Below, in pieces: positions 8,449-15,816 of a DNA stretch of 40,670 nt. Position 1 is the first letter of the stretch. Each line of letters opens with the position of its first letter. The position numbers and the translations under genes are program-made. The notes below the pieces were generated by a model, which saw nothing but the letters and a program-made list of their open reading frames with translations, had not been told where the DNA came from and did not search any database. This DNA comes from an uncultured Schlesneria sp. (lineage in GTDB: Bacteria > Planctomycetota > Planctomycetia > Planctomycetales > Planctomycetaceae): NCBI GenBank assembly GCA_903858935.1, contig CAIOKO010000053.1, positions 1-40,670 on the forward strand. The letters run 5' to 3'.

Positions 8449-9516
8449 ATGACCGTTCTTAAAGTCTTAATTGTCGATGATTCGGCACTATTTCGGACAT
8501 TGTTATCCAACATTCTTCGCGGCATCCCGAACTGTGAAGTGATTGGGACGGCATCGACGGGCCAAACCGCACTACAGAAAATTATCGAACTTCATCCTGA
8601 CCTTGTGACGCTCGACATGGAAATGCCTGAGATGGATGGCATGGAAGTGCTGCAAGAACTGAAACGCCGACGCATCCGATCCAAAGTCATCATCGTCAGC
8701 CGACACACGTCGGCGGGTGCTCAAATCACGACGGACGCACTTTTGCAGGGGGCGTTTGATTTTGTTCTCAAACCTTCAAGCAAAGACCCGACCGCGAACA
8801 GATCGGAGTTGGAACACGCACTTTCGGAAAAAATTGCGGTCATTCGGGAAAATATGGGTCAAGATGCCCGAACTACGGCCTCTCCAGCCCCAATCCAGGC
8901 AAAGCCTGAGTCGAGCCGTCGGCTCACAACGAAGTACGAAGCCGTGATGATCGGTTGTTCGACCGGCGGTCCCGACGCTTTAGGGCAGATTGTGCCCTAC
9001 CTTGACCCGGATTTTCCGGTGCCGATCGTTATCGTTCAGCATATGCCGGAAGGATTTACAGGTTCCCTGGCCAAACGCTTGAACGAGGCTAGCGAGCTCA
9101 ATGTTGTCGAGGCTTCGGACGGACTGGTTTTAAAAAAGGGAATGGTTGTCGTTGCTCGCGGCGGAAGGCATCTCAGGCTGGAACGGCGGGGTGTCAATCA
9201 GGTCGTCGTACAACTGACGGAAGATTCCCACGAACACAATTGTCGTCCCGCGGTTGATTACACTCTCCGTTCTGCCGTCGAAGTATTTGGTGGTCATTTG
9301 TTGACCGTGATTCTTACCGGAATGGGGCGAGACGGAACCGAAGGATGCCGTTTGGTACGTCAGCGCGGTGGTGAAGTGATTGTGCAGGATGCTGATGGGT
9401 GTGTTGTGTTTGGTATGCCAAAGTCGGTCATCAATGCAGGGCAGGCAGACTCCATTGTACTTCTGCCTCAAATCGCCGTGACGATCAATTCGAGAGTTTG
9501 TAAGACAAAACGATGA
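8449..9516 (+). CDS. cheB: Chemotaxis methylesterase/glutamine deamidase CheB
   Basis: CheB removes methyl groups from receptor glutamates and is activated by phosphorylation from CheA. The N-terminal receiver domain has Asp10, Asp11 and phosphoacceptor Asp56 (VTLDMEMPEMDG), with Lys in FVLKPS. A linker of about 30 residues rich in Ala, Pro and Ser follows. The C-terminal esterase domain shows the catalytic triad: Ser171 in IGCSTGGP, His198 in VQHMPEGFT and Asp295 in LTGMGRDG. The length of 355 residues is typical. It starts three bases after the cheY stop and is the last gene of the cluster. No clear hairpin plus T-tract terminator was seen after it. Confidence 0.97.
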   Translation: MTVLKVLIVDDSALFRTLLSNILRGIPNCEVIGTASTGQTALQKIIELHPDLVTLDMEMPEMDGMEVLQELKRRRIRSKVIIVSRHTSAGAQITTDALLQGAFDFVLKPSSKDPTANRSELEHALSEKIAVIRENMGQDARTTASPAPIQAKPESSRRLTTKYEAVMIGCSTGGPDALGQIVPYLDPDFPVPIVIVQHMPEGFTGSLAKRLNEASELNVVEASDGLVLKKGMVVVARGGRHLRLERRGVNQVVVQLTEDSHEHNCRPAVDYTLRSAVEVFGGHLLTVILTGMGRDGTEGCRLVRQRGGEVIVQDADGCVVFGMPKSVINAGQADSIVLLPQIAVTINSRVCKTKR

Positions 9517-10072
9517 GTTATGCCGTTAAATTGACTTGCTGCCGACAACTGTTGACGATTACCAAAACGCACTGACGTCGGAATCAAAGACATTGACATT
9601 CGCTGCGTCGTTCGCGATGTTTTCTTCGTCGTTCGAATGAAATCGCAATCAATATGGGCCGCTGCAATCGGGCTTTCGCGAACTTTCCTGCAATTTCGAC
9701 CCCCGGACGCAGTAAATGTGTTCCCAGAATTTGGAAACCGATCCTCGGGGCGTGGTCAATTGAGTGGTTTTTTCGCAATAATCGCCCACAGTACTCCAAA
9801 ACAACCAGTTTCCCCTGTAACTGCCGGCAGATCCCCATTACAAACTCGATTTTGACATCGGAATTTGCAGGAAACACGAATTTTGACGACGGGATAGTTT
9901 TCTGATTGGCCCGAAACGGAAATACGAATGATGTACCGACAAAGGTTCGCAATTCCACTTTGGACTAGTCAGGATTTCGTTTATCCACTAGACGGACACC
10001 ACTGAACAGCGGACGCCATTCTCAAAACGATCATCACGATAAAAATTAAAGACCCGGAAAGGGTGACAATTA
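9517..10072 (+). other. Intergenic region between cheB and the desaturase gene
   Basis: No convincing gene or RNA is visible in this 556-bp stretch. Short open frames on both strands have no recognisable motif or ribosome site. The last ~50 bases are AT-rich (ACGATAAAAATTAAAG) and end in GGAAAGGG ahead of the desaturase ATG, so the promoter of that gene probably lies here. Confidence 0.4.
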
Positions 10073-11026
10073 ATGAATACGGACGCAGGTTTGCAGGCCG
10101 GGAGCGTGGAAGGGGCAAGTCAAAGCAAATGGAAGAACGGACTGGAATGGCCTGCCGTGATTTGGATCGGCTCCTTGCATCTGGGTGCCCTGGCGGCTCC
10201 GTTTTACTTTTCCTGGGTTGGTTTGACGGTTTTCGCAGTGATGAGTTGGATCACTGGTAGTCTTGGCATTTGTCTCGGCTTTCATCGCCTGTTGACTCAT
10301 TCGAGCTTTGAGACTTATCGCCCTATTCGGTGGATGCTCGCGTTATGCGGCACACTGGCTGGTGAAGGTCCGCCGATCATGTGGGTGTCGGTACATCGTA
10401 AGCATCACCGTTTCAGCGATCAGGAAAATGACCCTCACGCTCCCCGCGACGGTGCCTGGTGGAGTCACATGAACTGGATGTTTCCTCGGTATGGAAAACA
10501 GCATTGGGCCCAGCTTTACCGTCAGTATGCTCCTGACCTGATGAAAGACCGCTCGCTTCGTCTCCTGGACCGAAGTTTCCTGTTGTTGCATCTCGCACTC
10601 GCGATCGGAATGTTCTGCGCCGGCTGGTTGATCTGGGATGTGCGGACCGGGATTTCATTGGTTGTGTGGGGAATGTTTTTGCGACTGGTCTACATGCTGC
10701 ACGTCACATGGGCGGTCAACTCGGCTTCGCACATGTGGGGCTATCGCAATTACGAAACCAGAGACGACAGTCGCAATTTGTGGTGGGTTGGTCTTTTGGC
10801 ATGGGGTGAAGGCTGGCACAACAATCACCATGCATTCCCACGAGTCGCGCGTCACGGCCACCGCTGGTGGGAATTGGACATGAGCTACATGACAATTCAG
10901 CTGATGAAACGACTGGGACTCGCCTGGAACGTGGTTCCAGTGCCAGCCACGATCGACAGTTCAGTCACCGAACACGAGTTGGTTCTGGACAAGACCCAGA
11001 ACGAAACGCAACGAATCTCGGCCTGA
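10073..11026 (+). CDS. Membrane acyl-CoA/fatty acid desaturase
   Basis: This is a 317-residue member of the membrane di-iron desaturase family (delta-9 stearoyl-CoA desaturase type), which inserts a double bond into fatty acyl chains using O2 and an electron donor. The three histidine boxes that bind iron are all present and correctly ordered: HRLLTH (71-76), HRKHH (108-112) and HNNHH (249-253), plus the family's NSASH. Hydrophobic segments near residues 28-67, 85-105 and 165-210 fit the four-helix membrane topology. The start ATG has GGAAAGGG upstream. No cytochrome b5 or ferredoxin partner is adjacent. It is convergent with the ankyrin gene, and a palindromic element lies between them. Confidence 0.93.
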   Translation: MNTDAGLQAGSVEGASQSKWKNGLEWPAVIWIGSLHLGALAAPFYFSWVGLTVFAVMSWITGSLGICLGFHRLLTHSSFETYRPIRWMLALCGTLAGEGPPIMWVSVHRKHHRFSDQENDPHAPRDGAWWSHMNWMFPRYGKQHWAQLYRQYAPDLMKDRSLRLLDRSFLLLHLALAIGMFCAGWLIWDVRTGISLVVWGMFLRLVYMLHVTWAVNSASHMWGYRNYETRDDSRNLWWVGLLAWGEGWHNNHHAFPRVARHGHRWWELDMSYMTIQLMKRLGLAWNVVPVPATIDSSVTEHELVLDKTQNETQRISA

Positions 11027-11108
11027 CGAAACGGCCGCAATTTTGCGCCAAGGCACTTAGCCCAGTACCAAGTTTCGAATCGGAACGGCGAAGACTAGGC
11101 TCGCAATT

Positions 11109-11151
11109 CGATCCACGGATTTCGGCGGCATTTCAAAAGCCGTCGCCTCGA
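11109..11151 (+). repeat. 43-bp repeat flank, copy 1
   Basis: This stretch beginning CGATCCACGGATTT matches 15391-15433 at 38 of 43 positions by direct comparison, with no gaps. Both copies are intergenic, downstream of a plus-strand gene, and both run straight into a hairpin-forming sequence. It has no open frame shared between copies. Confidence 0.75.
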
Positions 11152-11199
11152 TCTTCAAAAAGGGGACTGGCTCCGTCCGCGGTGCCTGTCCCCTTTTTG
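11149..11199 (+). repeat. Palindromic element, copy 1 (likely bidirectional terminator)
   Basis: The 51 bases are identical to 14533-14583. The arms AAAAAGGGGAC (11157-11167) and GTCCCCTTTTT (11188-11198) are perfectly complementary. The 20-base centre folds further (GGC-T-CCG-TCCG-CGG-T-GCC), giving a long hairpin with T-T mismatches and a TCCG loop. A T-run on either strand after the stem fits a two-way terminator between the convergent desaturase and ankyrin genes. The exact second copy shows it is also a dispersed repeat. Confidence 0.85.
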
Positions 11200-11234
11200 T
11201 CTTCGCAGTTACGGGAATCAGAATACGCAGTAAA

Positions 11235-12065
11235 CTAGAAGTTCCCCTTTTTTCCTCGAATATAAACGGCAAGCTGTGGGTGATGGACATATTCGGCCCA
11301 GCCGACTGGCGTGGCATGGACCTTCGTATCGCGAATTGTGGGATCGGCACCGTACTCAAGCAGCCACTCGACCATTTCATGTCGATTCTGGATAGAGGCG
11401 TAGTGAAGTGGCGTCCCTGCATAGTCGAATCTGGCTGGGATGGAATTAATCTCCGCGCCGCGTGACAGCAATTTGCCGGCGGATTCGATTTGACCCCAGG
11501 CAGCCGCGTAGACTAATGCGTTGTTCATGATCTGAAGGCGATCATGAACAACCTCCTCAGGAATCGTCGGTCCGAATGGCCAAGCCACCTCGCCAGCTTG
11601 CCGGTTTAAACTGCCGTCGTCATTGAAACAACGCCTGAGACCCTGGAGATCGCCAAATGCGGCAAACTTCCGCAGATTGTCGACGGGGGCACCGCGCTTC
11701 AGCAGTAATCCCACGATCGAAAGGTGCCCCCAGTAAAGGGCCTCTTCAAGAGGCGACCACTTTCCCTCACCGGAGATCGACGCTCCCAAGTGCAACAGCA
11801 CCTCCACGGCAAGAAGATTGTTGCGTGACGCGGAATCAACCAACGGCTCGTTTAACTTTGCGCCGAACTGAGCCAACAGCCGAATCAAATGTCCGAGGGA
11901 TCGTCGCGCAGGCGTCTCAAGGACGAGGCATTGAAGCAGCGTGGAGTGATCGAGAGAGAGAGACCGATCTCTCGCCAGCGATGGGTCGGCGCGAACGAGA
12001 CGTTCCAATTCCTCGGCGTTATCCGAAATGATTGCCGCCTGGCTCGGCAGAAATTTATCGTCCAT
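11235..12065 (-). CDS. Ankyrin repeat protein
   Basis: This is a 276-residue soluble protein made largely of ankyrin repeats, which act as protein-binding scaffolds. Recognisable repeat units include SPLEEALYWGHLSIVGLLLK with RGAPVD (about 105-130), ALVYAAAWGQIESAGKLLSR (about 185-205) and TPLHYASIQNRHEMVEWLLE with YGADP (about 218-243). No signal peptide, membrane segment or catalytic domain is visible, so it is probably cytosolic. The ATG start gives a sensible N-terminus (MDDKFLPSQAA). It is transcribed toward the desaturase. Its partner is unknown. A second ankyrin protein lies 3.7 kb away on the other strand, with different sequence. Confidence 0.88.
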   Translation of the reverse strand: MDDKFLPSQAAIISDNAEELERLVRADPSLARDRSLSLDHSTLLQCLVLETPARRSLGHLIRLLAQFGAKLNEPLVDSASRNNLLAVEVLLHLGASISGEGKWSPLEEALYWGHLSIVGLLLKRGAPVDNLRKFAAFGDLQGLRRCFNDDGSLNRQAGEVAWPFGPTIPEEVVHDRLQIMNNALVYAAAWGQIESAGKLLSRGAEINSIPARFDYAGTPLHYASIQNRHEMVEWLLEYGADPTIRDTKVHATPVGWAEYVHHPQLAVYIRGKKGNF

Positions 12066-12161
12066 CGCGTACCACCTCAGGGGCTTATAGAACCGGGCCG
12101 TCCGGTGGGTGGCACCGTTCCTTAGGGACCGAATCGGGACACCATCAATTCTGGGCGCAAA

Positions 12162-12350
12162 CTACAGACTTAGGGCAAGCTCCTTATTCCAAAACAGACT
12201 AACCCCAGCAAGAAAAAGTTCAATAGCCGTCCCGTTGTCTCGAGTGAGATTATATTCGGAGTCATCGACCAGATTACGAACGGTCTGGGCAGAGCCGCAA
12301 GACGCTGAGGAATCGCCAATCCCTCTAAATTGCGGCAAAATTTTGCAATG
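12162..12350 (-). pseudogene. Possible decayed coding fragment
   Basis: In the ~300-bp gap between the hydroxylase and ankyrin genes, one minus-strand frame stays open for about 60 codons, ends at the stop 12162-12164, and reads like protein (VRNLVDDSEYNLTRDNG, then TAIELFLAGVSLF). It has no plausible start codon with a ribosome site, and it lies directly after the hydroxylase stop. It may be the C-terminal remnant of a small gene. I do not recognise the family, and a chance open frame is possible. Confidence 0.3.
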
Positions 12351-12364
12351 ACCCCTTTTTCTCC

Positions 12365-13273
12365 TCAGCTTTGCTCAGACGGTTCCAATGCGTTGGTCGG
12401 AGATGGGGCAGGTGTCTGGGGATCGGGGAAAATGGGATAGGCCAATTGGTCGAACAGGTTGTGGGGCACGTTCGCCTTGATGCCGTAGTCGGTGGGGAAC
12501 TCATTGGGGAGGTAATGTGATCCGAAGAGCCTGTCGAGCCAGGGAAAGTTCGAGGCGTAATTGACGTTAATAGGCCCACTCAGGGTGTGGTGCCAGTGGT
12601 GGAAGGCGGGCGTAGAAATCAGCCATTCAAGGGGGCCGAAACGCCAGCGAAGATTGGCGTGAATGAAGAAGCCCCAAACGGTCCCGATCAGGGTCACAAT
12701 CACTGGCACCATGCTGCCTTCGGTTCGAGTAGGGCCACCGAGTCCGAGGACATAAATGGGAACAAGTCCACAGAACCGACTGAACACGATATCAATTGGA
12801 TGTGCACGCGTATTGACCAGAAAGTCCATGTCCTGAGCGCTGTGGTGGATCGAATGGAATCGCCAAACAAATGGTATCTCGTGACTCCAGCGATGGCCCC
12901 AGTAATAACCGATCTCGCCTGCCACCAATCCAACAACGACGCGTGCCCACAGGGGAAGTTGCGACAGATACACATGTATGTCGTGTGGAAGGGCGTTGTG
13001 AACAAGCCAGGCAAGACAGCCGACCGGGATACTCAATATCGCCGCAGGCGCAAGGCTATTGAAGAAATAGTAAAGCAGGTCGACAACAAATTCCCGACGG
13101 AAGACTCGTTGCGGATGCAGCGTGAAGAGCCTTTCAAGCGGGACAAAAATCACAACCAGAATTGCCAGCCAGACGCAAAGGCGAAAAATATCAACCAGGT
13201 AAGAGGGTATTGGCACACCGAAAACCACAGGCATTTGTTTGATCCGTTTCCTGAAAATCTTCCGGAAAACCAA
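12365..13273 (-). CDS. Fatty acid hydroxylase / sterol desaturase family membrane protein
   Basis: The protein belongs to the fatty acid hydroxylase superfamily (sterol desaturase, C-5 desaturase, carotene hydroxylase type), membrane di-iron enzymes that hydroxylate or desaturate lipids. The histidine clusters are complete: HRWSH (127-131), HSIHH (140-144), NTRAHP and HHWHH (225-229). Hydrophobic segments lie at about 25-50, 65-95, 108-125 and 165-205. The C-terminus is a Pro-rich tail. The longest frame begins with TTG and has AGGGA immediately before it, which is too close. An ATG at 13234 (MPVVFGVPIPS) has AGGAAA 12 bases upstream and may be the real start. Substrate is not predictable. 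It lies about 100 bp downstream of the PEP-CTERM gene on the same strand. Confidence 0.88.
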   Translation of the reverse strand: MVFRKIFRKRIKQMPVVFGVPIPSYLVDIFRLCVWLAILVVIFVPLERLFTLHPQRVFRREFVVDLLYYFFNSLAPAAILSIPVGCLAWLVHNALPHDIHVYLSQLPLWARVVVGLVAGEIGYYWGHRWSHEIPFVWRFHSIHHSAQDMDFLVNTRAHPIDIVFSRFCGLVPIYVLGLGGPTRTEGSMVPVIVTLIGTVWGFFIHANLRWRFGPLEWLISTPAFHHWHHTLSGPINVNYASNFPWLDRLFGSHYLPNEFPTDYGIKANVPHNLFDQLAYPIFPDPQTPAPSPTNALEPSEQS

Positions 13274-13381
13274 TCCCTGTTCGATGCAAGGAATGGCGTT
13301 CTACACGACAAATGGCGACTGGCCAGCGTTATCGCCGGACCAGCCGCCATGATCAATTCCATCGAATCGAGCCACGGTTCG

Positions 13382-14116
13382 TCAGGCCGTTTTGAAACGA
13401 CGGCGGAGGTACGACCCGGCGACACCGGCAACACCGATCAAAAGCGTGGCCACGCTCGAGGGTTCGGGTACGGGCGAAGGCGTCGTGTCAGCGAGATTCA
13501 CGTCGGCGAGGAACACAGTCGGGGGAACGCCGTCTGGTGTGCCGACGGCCAGGAAGCTAAGAACCTCTGAGATGCTCGAGGCAGTGAAAGTCATGCTCTG
13601 CGACTCCCAGGCGCCAATCCCATGGGAAGCGAGCGAATACATACTGGAATCTTGCGTGTCAGAACCGAATGAGACGGTCCACTTTTCGGTCGTCGGACCA
13701 TTGAAGCCAGACTGCTGACCAGCGGCCTGCTGGAAGGTAACGGTGTATTGATGACCAACCGTCAAACCGTTGATCTGCTGCGAAAGTGCCTTGCCGTAGC
13801 GGGAATCGCCGTCCATCTGGATGAAATTTCCAGTGTAAGGTGCAGCGGGGTTGGCGAAAGGACCGTAGACGGCATAGCCGCCCTGGCTCGAGGTCGCCGA
13901 GTTGGGCGTATCAAGGTACGAATACTGGACGCTACTGCTGATGTTCCAGCCGGTTGGAACGTGACTCGAGAGCTGGGCCTTCTCGCCGGCAGCGATTGTG
14001 GAGCCTGAGTAGGACGTGAAATCACCGTTGCTGACCAGGTTACCGGCTTGGACTACGGAAGCCAGACCAAGCATAAGGCCGAAAAAAACGGCTGAACCGA
14101 ACCGAGAAATCTTCAT
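13382..14116 (-). CDS. PEP-CTERM sorting domain protein
   Basis: This is a secreted protein of about 244 residues. The start at 14116 is preferred because it gives a standard signal peptide (MKISRFGSAVFFGLML ending VVQA) and has GGAG about 12 bases upstream; an upstream ATG at 14146 is an alternative. The mature part (LVSNGDFTSYSGS, FIQMDGDSRYGKALSQQING, VTFQQAAGQ) resembles the beta-sandwich, DUF642-like domains of many PEP-CTERM proteins. The C-terminus has the sorting signal: VPEPSS, a hydrophobic helix, then RRRFKTA. Such proteins are processed by an exosortase, and none is encoded in this window. Ligand or function is unknown. Confidence 0.9.
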   Translation of the reverse strand: MKISRFGSAVFFGLMLGLASVVQAGNLVSNGDFTSYSGSTIAAGEKAQLSSHVPTGWNISSSVQYSYLDTPNSATSSQGGYAVYGPFANPAAPYTGNFIQMDGDSRYGKALSQQINGLTVGHQYTVTFQQAAGQQSGFNGPTTEKWTVSFGSDTQDSSMYSLASHGIGAWESQSMTFTASSISEVLSFLAVGTPDGVPPTVFLADVNLADTTPSPVPEPSSVATLLIGVAGVAGSYLRRRFKTA

Positions 14117-14763
14117 CTTCAAAGTCAACTCCAAGAAACGAAACATGACGAGTCTCACTCGCACGAGAGAAACTCGACCCCCAACGACGATCAGGGGCCG
14201 TGATTCATCGTTCTAGACCCCTGAACATGAATGGCGACGGGCCTAAACACGAAAACTGGAGATTTTCTTGTTCTTGAGAAAACGAGACGTCGCACGCCTG
14301 TTCGCGTTGGCTTCGGGTAGCATTCTTGACCACTTTTGTCTGACAAGCTTCATTCGGGAACGGACGGCAGAGAACGCGCTGGAGAATCAAAGGGGAAATC
14401 GCTAAGTTTTGCCGCTGGGGAATAAAGGGGTCGTCGCTAAAATCGGGCGCGGTCTACATAATTTGGGCAAGCATCGCGTACGACATTGAACGGACGCGGT
14501 CTTGAAAAGGTTCTAACCATGTCCTGTTGTCCCGATCTTCAAAAAGGGGACTGGCTCCGTCCGCGGTGCCTGTCCCCTTTTTGAAGATCCTCTGCTAAAA
14601 AAGCGATTCTCAGTATTGATTTTTGTGATTGCTCGTCGGTTGTCGGAACGTTTGCTCTATTTCCAGAATTCAATATCGAAGATCGTCAGATCGATGTTTT
14701 CTCGGCGCGCTGCATCGTGGCGGCTTGCCGACGTTCACCACGCCCGACCACTTGGTTCGCCCG
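14117..14763 (+). other. Intergenic region between the divergent PEP-CTERM and HAD genes
   Basis: Apart from the palindromic repeat copy at 14533-14589, I see no supported gene or RNA in this stretch. Short frames on both strands lack motifs. Promoters for the two divergent genes presumably lie here but none stands out. Confidence 0.4.
14533..14589 (+). repeat. Palindromic element, copy 2 (extended arms)
   Basis: Bases 14533-14583 are identical to 11149-11199. In this copy the arms extend to 18 bp: GATCTTCAAAAAGGGGAC (14534-14551) pairs perfectly with 14572-14589, around a 20-base centre that itself folds with a TCCG loop. The T-runs would permit termination on either strand, yet the copy sits between divergent genes, where a terminator is less expected. 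That favours a mobile or REP-like palindrome. Confidence 0.85.
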
Positions 14764-15345
14764 ATGATTCAAGCCCTCATATTCGATTGCGACGGCACAC
14801 TGACCGACTCGATGCCTCTTCATTTCCTCGCGTGGAACCAAACCATGCGTCGTTTTGGGATCGAATTCTCCGAAGACCGTTTCTATGCGCTGGGGGGCAT
14901 CCCCAGTGACAAGATCATCCAAATGCTGGCAGACGAAGTGAATTTATCGCTCGACGTCGCCGTCGTCACTCAGGAAAAGGAACAAGCGTTCCTCGACAGC
15001 ATGCATATGCTCGTCGAAATCGAGGCGATTACCTCGATTGTCCGGGAAAATAAAGGGAAATTCCCGATGGCGGTGGCTAGTGGCGGCTTCCGTGACATTG
15101 TCGAGAAACAGGTTGCACACATCGGCCTGGAGGGATGGTTCGATACGATCGTCACTGCCGAGGACACCACCCGGCACAAACCGGAGCCAGACGTCTTCCT
15201 GGAAGCGGCCCGCCGTCTTGGCGCGGCGCCTGCCCATTGCCGCGTTTACGAGGATTCAGACCTGGGGATCGAAGCCGCCCGACGGGCCGGTATGCAATGG
15301 GTCGATGTGCGAACGTTCCATCGACCACGAAGAATTACTGCGTAG
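14764..15345 (+). CDS. HAD-superfamily hydrolase (beta-phosphoglucomutase-like)
   Basis: This is a HAD subfamily I phosphatase or phosphomutase of 193 residues. The nucleophile Asp8 and acid/base Asp10 lie in LIFDCDGTLTDSMPLH, the Ser of motif II is in MAVASGGF, the motif III Lys is in RHKPEPDVF, and the acidic motif IV is in YEDSDLGIEAARRAGM. A helical cap lies at about residues 16-85. These enzymes act on small phosphorylated sugars; a true beta-phosphoglucomutase and a sugar phosphatase are both possible. The ATG at 14764 was chosen because it begins exactly at the fold (MIQALIFD); the frame is open 45 codons further upstream but that part is not protein-like. No good Shine-Dalgarno was found. 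Confidence 0.88.
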   Translation: MIQALIFDCDGTLTDSMPLHFLAWNQTMRRFGIEFSEDRFYALGGIPSDKIIQMLADEVNLSLDVAVVTQEKEQAFLDSMHMLVEIEAITSIVRENKGKFPMAVASGGFRDIVEKQVAHIGLEGWFDTIVTAEDTTRHKPEPDVFLEAARRLGAAPAHCRVYEDSDLGIEAARRAGMQWVDVRTFHRPRRITA

Positions 15346-15816
15346 AAGTTTCCTTTGGCGGATGGGCGGAGAGGCTTCTTTTCATCATCTCGATCCACGG
15401 ATTTAGGCGGCAGTTCAAATCCCGTCTCCTCGACTATTTTCAGAAAGAAGCGATTAGGCCAGGACGTCGAGGCGCTTTCTGATTTTTAGGACGAGAGTTG
15501 CGACATGAGGATCGTGTTCAATTGGCGCTGCGCACGAGTCGAATTTTTCGGCTGAATTCACGAAAATCGTTTCGCTGCTGCCGGATGGGCAGTTCAAATC
15601 TCGTTGCCAGCGAAGTTGTTGCGAGCCGCGCATCTGCGATAGAATCGTAGAGTTTGAATCGCGAGTCAGACTTCGGTTTCGTGTTCTGATCGTCGTCAAG
15701 TTCTATCAAACGTAGGTCCCGAGGATGGCCCGATGGACAATAAAACATGGGTCACCAAGGCGGGGACAACATCATCCAGCAGAATGCCATCCTCGGCGTA
15801 GAAACTGAAAGAAACG
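15346..15816 (+). other. Intergenic region between the HAD and ankyrin genes
   Basis: This holds the second copy of the 43-bp repeat flank, a diverged hairpin just after it, and an 11-bp inverted repeat at 15719-15796 directly upstream of the ankyrin gene. No gene of normal size is supported. A 22-codon frame (15733-15801) with GAGG upstream could be a leader peptide, but the evidence is weak. Confidence 0.4.
15391..15433 (+). repeat. 43-bp repeat flank, copy 2
   Basis: Matches 11109-11151 at 38 of 43 positions. It runs into an imperfect hairpin (CAGAAAG-AA-GCG pairing with CGCTTTCTG, about 15442-15482) followed by ATTTTTAGG. The layout of flank then hairpin therefore repeats, although the hairpin sequence itself has changed. 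The hairpin could terminate the upstream HAD gene. Confidence 0.7.

Noticed and set aside
9584-9958. Minus-strand open frame of 124 codons in the gap after cheB
   Set aside because: No recognisable motif, an unlikely basic composition and no clear ribosome site. Kept as unassigned intergenic DNA.
12587-13570. Plus-strand open frame of 327 codons
   Set aside because: It spans the antisense of the hydroxylase and the end of the PEP-CTERM gene, both well supported on the minus strand. Its translation is not protein-like.
14629-14763. Longer N-terminus for the HAD hydrolase
   Set aside because: The extra 45 codons are Cys/Arg-rich and not protein-like; the fold begins at the ATG at 14764.
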